The notes beneath the pieces are model-generated. The model ran no database searches and was not told where the DNA came from. It worked only from the letters and a program-made list of their open reading frames with translations. The position numbers were made by a program, and so were the translations under genes. Of a stretch of DNA of 64,000 bases, positions 50,920-60,073 are shown one piece after another; positions within the stretch are counted from its first letter, which is position 1; each line of letters opens with the position of its first letter. The stretch comes from Pseudomonas sp. UBA2684 (GTDB taxonomy: Bacteria > Pseudomonadota > Gammaproteobacteria > Pseudomonadales > Pseudomonadaceae), in contig DELY01000034.1 of assembly GCA_002354655.1 (NCBI GenBank), positions 35,835 to 99,834 of the forward strand. The letters are read 5' to 3'.

Positions 50920-51010
50920 AATATTCATTTTTCGACGATTTTTGCAGATAAACCCCACACAAACGCGTGACGTCTCAATGGGAAGATAGCCCTGTAGACC
51001 CCCTTCGCTC

Positions 51011-51050
51011 GCTAAAAACCGCAGCCTACAAAGCGCATGCGGTTTTTAGC
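51011..51050 (-). terminator. Inverted repeat after the second cheV
   Basis: GCTAAAAACCGCA (51011-51023) and TGCGGTTTTTAGC (51038-51050) form a 13-base-pair stem with a 14-base loop. It lies 30 bases after the cheV stop on the minus strand and is probably its terminator. Confidence 0.65.
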
Positions 51051-51079
51051 GGCCTGGCGCATCACCCTCACGCCGCTAG

Positions 51080-51964
51080 CTAGCTCAGGTTTTGAAAAGC
51101 CCGCAACATGGCTTTGCTCAGGTCGACGGTGGAGAACTTGGTGAGCACGTCGTTGGCGCCGACTGAACGGGCCTTTTCGGTGTTCATGGTGCTGTCCAGC
51201 GAGGTATGCAGAAGCACGTAGGTCTGGCCGATGCCCGCGCTGCGGCGGATTTCACGCACCAGGTTATAGCCGTCCATCTCCGGCATTTCGATGTCCGAGA
51301 CCAACACCTCGATCGGCAACCCATCGGCATGCTGCGATTGCAGCAACTCCAGCGCGCTGGCGGCACTTCGCACCGCCTGACAGTCCAGGTCGAGCTTGCG
51401 CAGGGTGATCAAGGTTTGCTGCAAAGCCACGTGCGAGTCGTCCACCACCAACACGCGGCGGCCGCTGAGCAGCTTGCGCTCGGCTTCCGACAGCAACGGC
51501 GCATGCACATCGTCGGGATGCACGGGAGCGATCTCATGCAGCACCTTCTCGATGTCGAGAATCTGCACGATGGCCCCATCGATCTGCGTCACCCCGGTGA
51601 TGAAGGCTTTCGCGCCAGCACCAGCAGGTGGCGGGCGGACATCGCGGGTCGAGCACTGGACAATGCGCTCCACACTTTGCACGTGCAGGCCCTGACGCGA
51701 GCGGCTCAGCTCGGTGACGATCAGGCAACCGTCCTGACTGTCGCTGCTGCCCCGCTCACCGATGGCGCGCGCCAGATCGATCACCGTTAACGCGGCCCCG
51801 CGCAGAGTCGCAACACCACGTACGTGGGGGTGTCGATTGGGCAATTTGGTCAATGTCGGGCACGGAATGATTTCATTGACCTTGAGCAGGTTGATGCCCA
51901 GCAACCTGCCGCTATGCAAGCGGAACAACAACAGCGATAACGCATCCCCCAGCGCCACACCCAT
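51080..51964 (-). CDS. cheV: Second CheV-type chemotaxis protein
   Basis: A 294-residue CheW-receiver fusion. The CheW domain starts almost at once (LLLFRLHSGRLLGINLLKVNEI) and lacks the roughly 17-residue N-tail of the other CheV. The receiver has VLVVDDSHVALQQ, the phospho-acceptor Asp in VLVSDIEMPEMDGYNL, and VLTKFSTVDL with the conserved Lys. It should couple receptors to CheA. It is a paralogue of the CheV at 38751-39686. No receptor or kinase gene is adjacent. Confidence 0.92.
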   Translation of the reverse strand: MGVALGDALSLLLFRLHSGRLLGINLLKVNEIIPCPTLTKLPNRHPHVRGVATLRGAALTVIDLARAIGERGSSDSQDGCLIVTELSRSRQGLHVQSVERIVQCSTRDVRPPPAGAGAKAFITGVTQIDGAIVQILDIEKVLHEIAPVHPDDVHAPLLSEAERKLLSGRRVLVVDDSHVALQQTLITLRKLDLDCQAVRSAASALELLQSQHADGLPIEVLVSDIEMPEMDGYNLVREIRRSAGIGQTYVLLHTSLDSTMNTEKARSVGANDVLTKFSTVDLSKAMLRAFQNLS

Positions 51965-52073
51965 CGATAACTCCCCTTTTCGAACTGATGAAAAATGCTG
52001 CAGCGAAGCCTAACAGCTGAACCGTAGCCTTCCGATAAAAACTGCCGCACCCAGCCAGCAGCGGGTGAGCGGT

Positions 52074-52310
52074 TCAGCGTAAAAACGTTACCACCTGATC
52101 GGCGTCGAACGGCCAATTCAGCTCGGCGCCGGTGTCACAACGGCGCAGCACAGGAATGCGCAGTGCATACTGCTCGACCCACTCTGCGTGGTCGGCGATG
52201 TCGACCAACTCGACCAACAAACCGTGTTCGACAAAAGGCATCAGCAGCGCTTCAGCCACCTCGCATAAATGACAGCCGAGGGTGCCGAGGAGTTGGCATT
52301 CGGGGAGCAT
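52074..52310 (-). CDS. Glutaredoxin-like protein (DUF836)
   Basis: A 78-residue thioredoxin-fold protein beginning MLPECQLLGTLGCHLCEVAEAL. The CHLC pair is in the position of the glutaredoxin CxxC, and YALRIPVLRR carries the cis-proline. The family is small and poorly studied. A start two codons earlier (52316) is possible. Confidence 0.82.
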   Translation of the reverse strand: MLPECQLLGTLGCHLCEVAEALLMPFVEHGLLVELVDIADHAEWVEQYALRIPVLRRCDTGAELNWPFDADQVVTFLR

Positions 52311-52354
52311 GTGCATGCCTCCATAAACAACGAGGCATGCAGTCTAGCATTGCC

Positions 52355-53512
52355 TCAGGAGGCGGCGGGCGACGCCGTGTCGCTGCTCGGCAGCGTAGGC
52401 TCAAGCAGACCTTGCAGGCCATCGAGCAAGCGGCTGTTGAGTTGCTCGGCCTTATCCAATCGCTTGGTATCGAAGCGTTCGTCCATGGCGAAACCGCCCT
52501 TGAGCAACTCCAGCAAACTGCCTTGGCTATCCTTGGCTACGTCGTTGGCGCTGCGCAGTGCATCGAGTAACCCCTGGGCATAGTCGATCAACGCACTGTT
52601 GACCGCACTGGCCGCCTGGCCGCCCTGTTCGGCCACCGCGCTATAGGCATCGGTGGCTTGACGCACGCTGGTTTGCGTCAGCCGCAGGGACATCGAGGCC
52701 AACTGCTCGCCGTCGAGCTCCAGCGCCATGGCGCGGTCAAAAGCGCCCGCCAGGTCACCGGCATAGAACTTGTCGGAGAGGTCCTGCACCTGGCCGAACA
52801 GCTTCTCCAGTGCGGCACGCTCTTCGTCGTCCAATTCGCCCTCGACACTCACCTGCCAACCGCCGATTTGCAGGCTGCCGGATTGGCTGCTGGCGATCAC
52901 GGCACTGCCATTAGCCGTGCTCGCCGCGGCAACACTGGTTTGCGACCAGTTGGCCGAGGCCTGCGCAACGGAGATACGCAGGCGATCGCCATCGCGGGTG
53001 GTAATTGCCATGTCGAAGGTTTCCGCCACCGCAGCAAACCGCTCGCTGTAGGCCGCGACTGCGCTGCTGCCAGTGGTTGATGCCGGCGCGGCGCCAAAGC
53101 GTTTGTCGAGATCGGAGAAGCCATCCTGGATGCGCTGGTAGGTGTCGTCGATATCCTCGGCCACCTTGCCTTGCAGCACGCCCATGCCATCGAGAATTTT
53201 GCGCGCTTCGGCAAAGCCTTTTTCCACACCATCGCGGGCCTGGGTCAACAGCTTTTGCAGCTTGGCCGGATCGGCGCCAGCTGCTGCTTCGCTTTGCAGA
53301 CGTTGCTCGATAAAGCCCAACACCCGCCCGGCGACTTTCTCCGGGGTGAAGTCGTCACGCTTACCACTCAGGGCACCCGGTTCCAGCCCGAGGCGTTCGG
53401 CCAAGCGGTTGGACAGCGCGTTCTGCGCATCCGCAGCAGTGCGCACGGCAGGCAGGTTATTCAGCTGCGGGGAGCGAGAGGCAGAAGAAAACAGCGGGGC
53501 CAGAGCGTTCAT
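52355..53512 (-). CDS. DUF5610 domain protein
   Basis: A 385-residue protein without signal peptide. The first half contains ALSNRLAERLGLEPGALSGKRDDFTPEKVAGRVLGFI, the DUF5610 signature seen in several pseudomonad and Vibrio proteins. The middle carries a beta region (QSGSLQIGGWQVSVEGELDDEERAALEKLF), and the C-terminal part is helical. DUF5610 proteins occur near flagellar or surface genes in some genomes, but no function is established to my knowledge. The start MNALAPLFSSASRSPQL is 14 codons into the longest frame. Confidence 0.78.
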   Translation of the reverse strand: MNALAPLFSSASRSPQLNNLPAVRTAADAQNALSNRLAERLGLEPGALSGKRDDFTPEKVAGRVLGFIEQRLQSEAAAGADPAKLQKLLTQARDGVEKGFAEARKILDGMGVLQGKVAEDIDDTYQRIQDGFSDLDKRFGAAPASTTGSSAVAAYSERFAAVAETFDMAITTRDGDRLRISVAQASANWSQTSVAAASTANGSAVIASSQSGSLQIGGWQVSVEGELDDEERAALEKLFGQVQDLSDKFYAGDLAGAFDRAMALELDGEQLASMSLRLTQTSVRQATDAYSAVAEQGGQAASAVNSALIDYAQGLLDALRSANDVAKDSQGSLLELLKGGFAMDERFDTKRLDKAEQLNSRLLDGLQGLLEPTLPSSDTASPAAS

Positions 53513-53690
53513 GACAAGGTACCAAGGCGAGATATCTACTCGGTTGGCGGCCATCGCCGATAAAACTTTAGCCCGACCAGCATGCCGACTGACCGACGGT
53601 ATCGCAGATAACCAAGAAGCCTGACTGGTCGCCCGCTACTCCCAGGGCTGCAAACCTCGCTGATCGGCGCAGCCCTCGCCGCCCGGCCGC

Positions 53691-54248
53691 TCAGATCCCG
53701 GCGGCAGCCAATAACCGATCGGCGGCAGCCTTGGCTTGCAACGCTTGCTCGGCCGGGCCATAGAGGTGCGCCATGCTCATCGCGCCCTCGAAGAGGAACT
53801 GCAACTGCGCCGCCAGTTGCTCCGCTTGCACCGCACCCAGCGCCAGCAGCGCCGCATGGAAATGGCTCAAGACGAAGCGTTTGTGCTCGGCCGCCTGTCG
53901 ATGGATCGGGTTGCTGCGGTCATGAAACTCCGCGGCGGCATGCAGGAACAGACAACCGCAGAAACCGGTCTCGCCCAGCCACAGGTGCAGCCCGTCATAA
54001 GCCCGCAGAATCGCCTCACGCGGCGCCAGGCCATCCAACGCCTGCCGCATGCGCTGGCTAATCTGCTCGTGCTGCATCTGCAAGGCCGCGAGAATCAACT
54101 CGTCCTTGGACTTGAAGTGCTTGTACAGGGTCATCTTCGCCACCCCGGACTCCGCCAAGATGCGGTCGATGCCCGTGCTGTGATACCCCTCGCGATAAAA
54201 CAGCGCTAGCGCCGTGCTGAGCAGCTGATCGCGTTTGCTCGATGCCAT
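53691..54248 (-). CDS. TetR/AcrR-family regulator
   Basis: A 185-residue repressor. The helix-turn-helix is LFYREGYHSTGIDRILAESGVAKMTLYKHFKSKDELI (first 45 residues). The C-terminal domain contains GFCGCLFLHAAAEF, a cysteine pair that could sense a reactive ligand, and suits the TetR_C family seen with detoxification genes. It is divergent from the GST gene with an intergenic palindrome that lies in the GST promoter spacer. Confidence 0.9.
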   Translation of the reverse strand: MASSKRDQLLSTALALFYREGYHSTGIDRILAESGVAKMTLYKHFKSKDELILAALQMQHEQISQRMRQALDGLAPREAILRAYDGLHLWLGETGFCGCLFLHAAAEFHDRSNPIHRQAAEHKRFVLSHFHAALLALGAVQAEQLAAQLQFLFEGAMSMAHLYGPAEQALQAKAAADRLLAAAGI

Positions 54249-54331
54249 ATGGAACCTCCGGAAGCGGCCATTATGCGCAAGCAGCAGCGCCGGCCGAAAG
54301 CCGCATGTCATGCGAGTTGTAGAATCGCCGC

Positions 54332-54359
54332 TTGAAATATACAGACCTGTCTGTCTAAT
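54332..54359 (+). promoter_or_regulatory. GST promoter with TetR operator in its spacer
   Basis: A -35 TTGAAA (54332-54337) and -10 TCTAAT (54354-54359) are 16 bases apart. The perfect palindrome ACAGACCTGTCTGT (54341-54354) fills the spacer and resembles TetR/AcrR operators. Confidence 0.75.
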
Positions 54360-54395
54360 ATCCAGTTCACCACCACTTGCAACTGGAGCTCCCCC

Positions 54396-54992
54396 ATGCA
54401 GCTATACGACCTGAACCTGTCCGGTAACTGCTACAAAGTTCGCCTGTTTCTCAGCCTGATCGGCCAACAGGCCGAACTCACAACCGTGAACCTGCACGCC
54501 GGCGAGCACCAGCAGGCGGACTTTCTAGCCATCAACCCACGCGGCCAGGTGCCTGCACTGGTCGATGGCGAGCTGCACCTCGGCGACTCCCAGGCCATTC
54601 TGGTTTACCTGGCCCGCCGTTACGCCAACGACGCCTGGTATCCGCAGGATGCGGTCCAACAAGGACGGATTGCCGGCTGGCTGAGTTTCGCCGCCAACGA
54701 GGTCCAGCACGGCCCCGGCAGTGCTCGCCTGGGCAAGTTGTTCGGCGTACCGATCGATCAACTCGCCGTGCAGAAAAAAGCCACTGCAACGCTGCAACTC
54801 CTCGACACGCAGCTGGGTAATCACACGTGGCTAGCACAAGGCAGCCAGCCGAGCATCGCCGACATTGCGGTCTACCCCTACGTGGCGTTGGCCGGTGACG
54901 GCGGCATCGATCTGGCGCCCTATGCTCAGCTCAATGCCTGGTTTGCACGGATTCGTGCGCTGCCCGGCTATATCGACATGCCGGGGCTGTAA
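54396..54992 (+). CDS. Glutathione S-transferase
   Basis: A 198-residue GST. The N-terminal thioredoxin-like domain starts MQLYDLNLSGNCYKVRLFLSL with a probable catalytic Ser9 in LSGN, and INPRGQVPALVDGELHLGDS gives the cis-Pro and the Glu/Asp-Ser glutathione-binding pair. The C-terminal helical domain has SIADIAVYPYV. The substrate is unknown. It is the first gene of a TetR-controlled cluster. Confidence 0.93.
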   Translation: MQLYDLNLSGNCYKVRLFLSLIGQQAELTTVNLHAGEHQQADFLAINPRGQVPALVDGELHLGDSQAILVYLARRYANDAWYPQDAVQQGRIAGWLSFAANEVQHGPGSARLGKLFGVPIDQLAVQKKATATLQLLDTQLGNHTWLAQGSQPSIADIAVYPYVALAGDGGIDLAPYAQLNAWFARIRALPGYIDMPGL

Positions 54993-55013
54993 CAGGCCTC
55001 CAGGAGTTGCACG

Positions 55014-55943
55014 ATGAACAGCCCATTCCACCCCGGCGAACAGACCATCCAGAGTCGCCTCGGCGTCCGCGACAAACTCGAAGACATCGGCCGTCGGGTC
55101 ATTCGGCCTTACATGCCCGAGCAACACCGTAGGTTCTTCGCCCAACAGCCCTGGTTGCTCACCGGCAGCCTGGCGGCTGACGGCCAGCCGCATGCCTCGC
55201 TGCTCTACGCCGCGCCTGGCTTTGCCCACTCGCCCGAGCCCAGCCACCTACGCATCGACGCCCGGCCAGATGCCGATGATCCGCTGCTCGCGCACCTGCA
55301 TACCGGCGCGTCGCTGGGCTTACTCGGCCTGGAACTCCCGACCCGCCGCCGCAACCGGCTCAACGGCGAAATCAGTCAGGCGGACGCCAGCGGTTTTACC
55401 CTGCAAGTCCGGCAATCGTTCGGCAACTGCCCGAAATACATCCAGGCCCGTACATGGCAGGCACGCCCCCGCCAACCGGGGCCGAGCGCGCACGGCACAG
55501 GGCTGGACCCGCGCTGGCTGAACCTGGCCCAAGGCGCCGACACCTTGTTTATCGCCAGCCATAACGCCGATCCGCACAGCGGCGGCGTGGATATCTCGCA
55601 CCGTGGCGGACCGTCGGGGTTTCTCGCCCTGGGCGCTGACGGTCGACTCTGGCTGCCGGATTACAGCGGCAACCTGATGTTCAACACCCTCGGCAATCTG
55701 CTGCTGGACCCGCGCTGCGGCCTGCTGCTGATCGACTTCGACAGCGGCGACCTGTTGCACCTGGCGGCGCGTGCCGAGCTGTATTGGCCCGAGCAACTGA
55801 CGGCGCTGCAACACCCGCTGGCGGCGGGCGCCGAACGCATGCTCGCCTTTACCCCCGGTGCCTGGCTGCTACGTCAGGCCCGCTTGCCGCTGGCATTCGG
55901 CGAGGCGCAACCCTCACCCTTCTTACCGCCATCAGGAGCCTAA
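55014..55943 (+). CDS. Pyridoxamine-5'-phosphate-oxidase-like flavoprotein
   Basis: A 309-residue protein with a split-barrel flavin-binding fold. SRLGVRDKLEDIGRRVIRPYMPEQH, FAQQPWLLTGSLAADGQPHASLL and SHRGGPSGFLALGADGRLWLPDYSGN are typical of the large PNPOx-related group. The reaction is not known; members are linked to oxidoreductase or detoxification gene sets. It lies 21 bases after the GST gene, in the same transcript. Confidence 0.83.
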   Translation: MNSPFHPGEQTIQSRLGVRDKLEDIGRRVIRPYMPEQHRRFFAQQPWLLTGSLAADGQPHASLLYAAPGFAHSPEPSHLRIDARPDADDPLLAHLHTGASLGLLGLELPTRRRNRLNGEISQADASGFTLQVRQSFGNCPKYIQARTWQARPRQPGPSAHGTGLDPRWLNLAQGADTLFIASHNADPHSGGVDISHRGGPSGFLALGADGRLWLPDYSGNLMFNTLGNLLLDPRCGLLLIDFDSGDLLHLAARAELYWPEQLTALQHPLAAGAERMLAFTPGAWLLRQARLPLAFGEAQPSPFLPPSGA

Positions 55944-55945
55944 CC

Positions 55946-56812
55946 ATGCGCCCATTGAATAAGCTGCTGTGGGTGTTGCTTGCGCTTGTCAGCCTGACCA
56001 GCGAGGCCGCCGGCTTGCGCTTCAGTCTGGTAAAAACCGCTGAAACCAAAACCCTCGACGCCTTCACCGTAGCGGGCGGCAAGTGGACGCAAACCGCAGT
56101 CGCCAGCCACATGGCGGTGCTGATCGAGCACCATGCCGCAACGCTGCTATTCGACACCTCGCTGGGTCGCCAGGTGGACAACCAATTTGCCAGCGAAATG
56201 CCCTGGTACGACAAACCGCTGCTGCAATACGGCGCAGTACACCCAGTGCGCGACCAGCTCGACCGAGATGGCATTCGCATTGATCGCATCCTGCTGTCGC
56301 ACGCCCACTGGGACCACGCCTCAGGCCTGGCCGACTTCCCTGAAGTTCCGGTCTGGGCGCCTTACGCAGAGATCGAGTTCAGCCAGATCGCCGGCCCACC
56401 GGCGATCCTCCCCAGCCAGTTCAAGCACGGCGTCAACTGGGTGCCTTACGGCTTTGCGCCGCAACCTTTTATGGGTTTCAGCGAAAGTCACGACCTGTTC
56501 GGCGACGGCAGCCTGGTGTTGGTGCCGCTGAGCGGCCACACGCCGGGCTCGGTCGGGCTGTTTATCAGCCTCGACGATGGGCGGCGTTTCTTCTTCACCG
56601 GCGATGCCAGCTGGCGCCTGGAGGGCTTCACCGGGCCCCGGGAAAAATTCTGGATCAGCCGGCGCATGGTCGACGACAACCGCGCGGCCACCCGTGCTGT
56701 TTTGCAGCATGTGCATCAACTGCTCCAGCGCGAACCGACCCTCATGGTGATCCCGGCGCATGACGCCAAGGTCCATGAGCGGCTTGGCTTTTACCCAATC
56801 TGGACTCAGTAG
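55946..56812 (+). CDS. Exported metallo-beta-lactamase-fold hydrolase
   Basis: A 288-residue protein. MRPLNKLLWVLLALVSLTSEA is a signal peptide, so the enzyme should be periplasmic. The metal motif LLSHAHWDHASGLADF gives HxHxDH, and PLSGHTPGSVGLFI supplies the next histidine; FFTGDAS and IPAHDAKVHERLG complete the site. The fold is that of lactonases and related hydrolases; quorum-signal lactonase activity is possible but not shown. It starts 2 bases after the flavoprotein stop. Confidence 0.87.
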   Translation: MRPLNKLLWVLLALVSLTSEAAGLRFSLVKTAETKTLDAFTVAGGKWTQTAVASHMAVLIEHHAATLLFDTSLGRQVDNQFASEMPWYDKPLLQYGAVHPVRDQLDRDGIRIDRILLSHAHWDHASGLADFPEVPVWAPYAEIEFSQIAGPPAILPSQFKHGVNWVPYGFAPQPFMGFSESHDLFGDGSLVLVPLSGHTPGSVGLFISLDDGRRFFFTGDASWRLEGFTGPREKFWISRRMVDDNRAATRAVLQHVHQLLQREPTLMVIPAHDAKVHERLGFYPIWTQ

Positions 56813-56947
56813 TCACGCCTAAGCCATTGAAATTTAAGCGTGCCGACTAAAGTCTAAAGGCTTCCCAGCGTGGCACATGCTTTATTCCACAGCGCCGTAA
56901 TAGGTCGGTGACAAGCCGGCCTGCACACAAACGAGGAGACAACAATA

Positions 56948-58195
56948 ATGAGTAAGACTCCCCTCGCCCGCGCCGTGGCCCTTGCCACGCTGGGCGTCAG
57001 CCTCACCCTTCCCGCCGTAGCCCATGCCGAATTTATCAAGGACAGTAAAGCCAGCCTGGATCTGCGCAACTTTTACATGAGCCGCGACTTTCGCGACCGG
57101 CCAGCATCCGGACAATCCAAAGCCGAGGAATGGGCGCAAGGCTTTATGTTCAAAGCCGAATCCGGCTTTACCGAGGGCACCGTGGGCTTTGGCCTGGATG
57201 CCTACGCCGCGCTGGGTGTGAAACTCGACTCGGCGGACGAGCGCGCAGGCACTGCGCTGCTGCCGAATGCCTTCGGCAACGAAGGCCCCGGCGAGTACTC
57301 GGAAGCCACCGCCACCGCCAAGGTCAAACTGTCGAAGACCGTTGCCAAAGTCGGCGGCCTGATGCCCAAACTGCCTATCGTTGCCTCTGGCGACTTGCGC
57401 CTGCTGCCGCAGATCTATACCGGCGGCATGATCACCTCGCAGGAAATTGATGGCCTGACGCTCAATGGCGGCCAGTTGCGCGAAGTGAACTTCCGTAATT
57501 CCACCGACAGCCAGGACATTCGCGCGACCAACGTGAGCGGCGAAAGCGATCGCTACAACTTCGGTGGCGGCGACTTCAAATTCAACGGCGGCAACACCAG
57601 CGTCGGCCTGTGGTACGGCGAACTGGAAGACATCTACGACCAGAAGCTTTACAACCTGATCCATGTGCAGCCGATTGGCGACTGGAAGCTCGGCGCCAAC
57701 CTCGCCTACTTCGACTCGCAGGACAACGGCAAGCGACTGGGCGGCAAGCTCGACAACGACCTCACCTCGGTAAACCTGTGGGCCGGCCTGGGTGCACACA
57801 CCTTCCGCCTCGGCTATCAGGAAGTCGGCGGCGACAACGCCTTCCCCTTCCTCAACGAAACCGACCCGTACATCGTCAACTACCTGCAAATTCTCGACTT
57901 CACCCGTGCAGACGAGAAATCCTGGCAGGCACGCTACGACATCAACTTCGCCACCTACGGCGTACCCGGCCTGACGGCCTTCGTCCGCTACGTGACCGGT
58001 GATGAATTTACCGGTGTCGGCGGCCGCGACGGTAAGGAATGGGAGCGCGACCTGGACATCAGTTACACCATCCAGCAAGGCCCGCTGAAAAACCTCGGCC
58101 TGCGCTGGCGTAACGCGATGGTGCGCTCCAATGCCAGCACCGGCGACCTCGACGAAAACCGCCTGATCGTGTCCTACAGCATCCCGCTGCTGTAA
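56948..58195 (+). CDS. OprD-family outer-membrane porin
   Basis: A 415-residue porin with a signal peptide (MSKTPLARAVALATLGVSL, cleavage after AVAHA). The mature start EFIKDSKASLDLRNFYMSRDF and the motif VGGLMPKLPIVASGDLRLLPQ are typical of OprD-type specific channels. The protein ends in aromatic-poor LIVSYSIPLL. Substrate specificity (amino acid, aromatic acid or other) cannot be read. A good ribosome site (GAGGAG) and a strong terminator bracket it. Confidence 0.92.
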   Translation: MSKTPLARAVALATLGVSLTLPAVAHAEFIKDSKASLDLRNFYMSRDFRDRPASGQSKAEEWAQGFMFKAESGFTEGTVGFGLDAYAALGVKLDSADERAGTALLPNAFGNEGPGEYSEATATAKVKLSKTVAKVGGLMPKLPIVASGDLRLLPQIYTGGMITSQEIDGLTLNGGQLREVNFRNSTDSQDIRATNVSGESDRYNFGGGDFKFNGGNTSVGLWYGELEDIYDQKLYNLIHVQPIGDWKLGANLAYFDSQDNGKRLGGKLDNDLTSVNLWAGLGAHTFRLGYQEVGGDNAFPFLNETDPYIVNYLQILDFTRADEKSWQARYDINFATYGVPGLTAFVRYVTGDEFTGVGGRDGKEWERDLDISYTIQQGPLKNLGLRWRNAMVRSNASTGDLDENRLIVSYSIPLL

Positions 58196-58211
58196 AGCGA
58201 CGCGCGAAAAA

Positions 58212-58233
58212 AAGCCCGCCAAATGGCGGGCTT
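58212..58233 (+). terminator. Porin gene terminator
   Basis: A 9-base-pair stem AAGCCCGCC/GGCGGGCTT with loop AAAT is followed by CTTTTTG. Confidence 0.88.
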
Positions 58234-58478
58234 CTTTTTGGGCGCTACCCCAGCCAGGTGTTGCATGGCTTTGCCGCGCGTTTGCGCGGCTGCAGTCCAA
58301 TGCCCTGGCGCATACCTAGCAGGTTGGCGTTGAGCGGAGCGAAGCCCAACAACCTGGGGCAAAGTCGTTGGGCTGCGTCGCATTGCTCATCAGGCATGCG
58401 CCCGATCTATGGTTTATCGCCCTTGCAACACGCGATGGGCACACATTAGGCCATCGCCTTTTGCCGCCAGGGAGAGAC

Positions 58479-59687
58479 TCAGTCCTGGCTGATCGAGCCG
58501 ATCTTGTGCACCGACAGGTCGGCACCGTAGTACTCCTCTTCCTGGCTCAGGCGAATGCCGACCAGTGCTTTCAGCACGCCGTACACCAGGAAGCCGCCAA
58601 TCAGCGCCACCAACACGCCCAACGCAGTGCCAATCACCTGGCTGGCCAGGCTGACGCCGCCCAAACCGCCGAGCATCTCCTGACCGAAGATGCCACAAGC
58701 GATACCGCCCCAGACGCCGCACAGACCATGCAACGGCCACACGCCGAGCACATCGTCGATCTTCCACTTGACCTGGGTAGCGGTGAACGCCCACACGAAC
58801 AGTGCCCCGGCAATCGCACCGGTCACCAGCGCGCCGACCGGGTGCATCAAGTCAGAACCGGCGCACACCGCCACCAGCCCCGCCAACGGACCGTTGTGCA
58901 GGAAGCCCGGGTCATTACGCCCCACCAGCAATGCCGCCACGGTACCGCCGACCATCGCCATCAAGGTATTGACCGCCACCAGGCCACTGACGCTGCCGAG
59001 GGTTTGTGCGCTCATGACGTTGAAACCAAACCAGCCGATGATCAGAATCCACGAGCCGAGCGCGAGGAACGGAATGTTCGACGGTGCGAAGGCCACCAGG
59101 CGACCGTCACGGTAGCGACCATCGCGCCGACCCAACAGGATCACCGCGCCGAACGCCAGCCAGCCACCCATCGCATGCACCACCACCGAACCGGCGAAGT
59201 CATGGAACGCGGCACCGAACTGCGCCTCCAGCCAGCCTTGCACGCCGTAGTTGCCGTTCCAGATCATGCCTTCGAAGAACGGATAGACGAAGGCCACAAT
59301 CAGCACCGTGGCGCACAACTGCGGACCAAACCGCGCGCGCTCGGCGATGCCACCGGAGATGATCGCCGGAATGGCCGCCGCGAAGGTCAGCAGGAAGAAG
59401 AACTTCACCAGGGCGTAACCATTGCCCTCGGTGAGCACGCTGGCCGGCTCGAGAAAGGTCACGCCATAGGCGATCCAGTAGCCTATAAAGAAGTAGGCCA
59501 GCGCCGATACGGCGAAGTCGGAGATGATCTTCGACAAGGCGTTGACCTGATTTTTCTGGCGTACCGTGCCCACCTCAAGAAAGGCAAAGCCGGCGTGCAT
59601 GGCCAGCACCATCACGGCGCCGAGCAGGATAAACAAGGTATTGGAGCCGTGAATCAGGGTCTCCACAGCACTGTTGATGTTTTCCAT
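58479..59687 (-). CDS. amtB: Ammonium transporter AmtB/Amt
   Basis: A 402-residue, eleven-helix ammonium channel. The twin histidines lie in DFAGSVVVHAMGGWLAFG and PLHGLCGVWGG; the Phe gates are in GFAFLEVG and nearby. There is no adjacent glnK, unlike the common enteric pair. The start MENINSAVETLIHG is family-typical; a GTG at 59735 would add 16 residues. The C-terminal tail ends in HKIGSISQD. Confidence 0.94.
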   Translation of the reverse strand: MENINSAVETLIHGSNTLFILLGAVMVLAMHAGFAFLEVGTVRQKNQVNALSKIISDFAVSALAYFFIGYWIAYGVTFLEPASVLTEGNGYALVKFFFLLTFAAAIPAIISGGIAERARFGPQLCATVLIVAFVYPFFEGMIWNGNYGVQGWLEAQFGAAFHDFAGSVVVHAMGGWLAFGAVILLGRRDGRYRDGRLVAFAPSNIPFLALGSWILIIGWFGFNVMSAQTLGSVSGLVAVNTLMAMVGGTVAALLVGRNDPGFLHNGPLAGLVAVCAGSDLMHPVGALVTGAIAGALFVWAFTATQVKWKIDDVLGVWPLHGLCGVWGGIACGIFGQEMLGGLGGVSLASQVIGTALGVLVALIGGFLVYGVLKALVGIRLSQEEEYYGADLSVHKIGSISQD

Positions 59688-60073
59688 CAGCGAAGAAAAC
59701 TCCGTCGTCGGGGAAAAAGCACCAAAGCGGATCACTCCAGATCAATCACGCACCAGTTAGCAGCACGCAAACCGACCCACTCCACTCAGTGCACGCCTGG
59801 ACAGCCCCAAAATGGTTCCGACCAAAATTGCGTACAAGGCACTTAATCTATATTTATTAATGGCTTATATATGCACCACGGCATCCTGGCCAACCTTCGA
59901 AAAGCCCCATAAAAGAGCGCTTTATCAAAGGCGCGCACCAACGCAATGCAAGCGCTGTACCAGCGTCTCATGTTAGGCGCACCAAACCTGACGTATTAGC
60001 CGGGCAATGGAACCCATCCCCCCAGCGGCACTCGAAGTCCTTACACTGACTGCCCCACGCAAGGAGAGACGTG
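59688..60073. promoter_or_regulatory. amtB upstream region (386 bases, no gene)
   Basis: No gene is seen. An AT-rich tract with TATATTTATTAATGG and TTATATATGC (59850-59875) could hold the amtB promoter. I looked for a sigma-54 GG-N10-GC site on the minus strand and found none that fits. Confidence 0.4.

Noticed and set aside
50691-51079. tRNA-Pro as an integration site of a genomic island.
   Set aside because: There is no integrase and no duplicated tRNA 3' end nearby, and the flanking genes look like core genes.
59688-60073. A sigma-54 promoter for amtB.
   Set aside because: No GG-N10-GC pair with the right surroundings is found; the closest candidates have an 8-base spacing.
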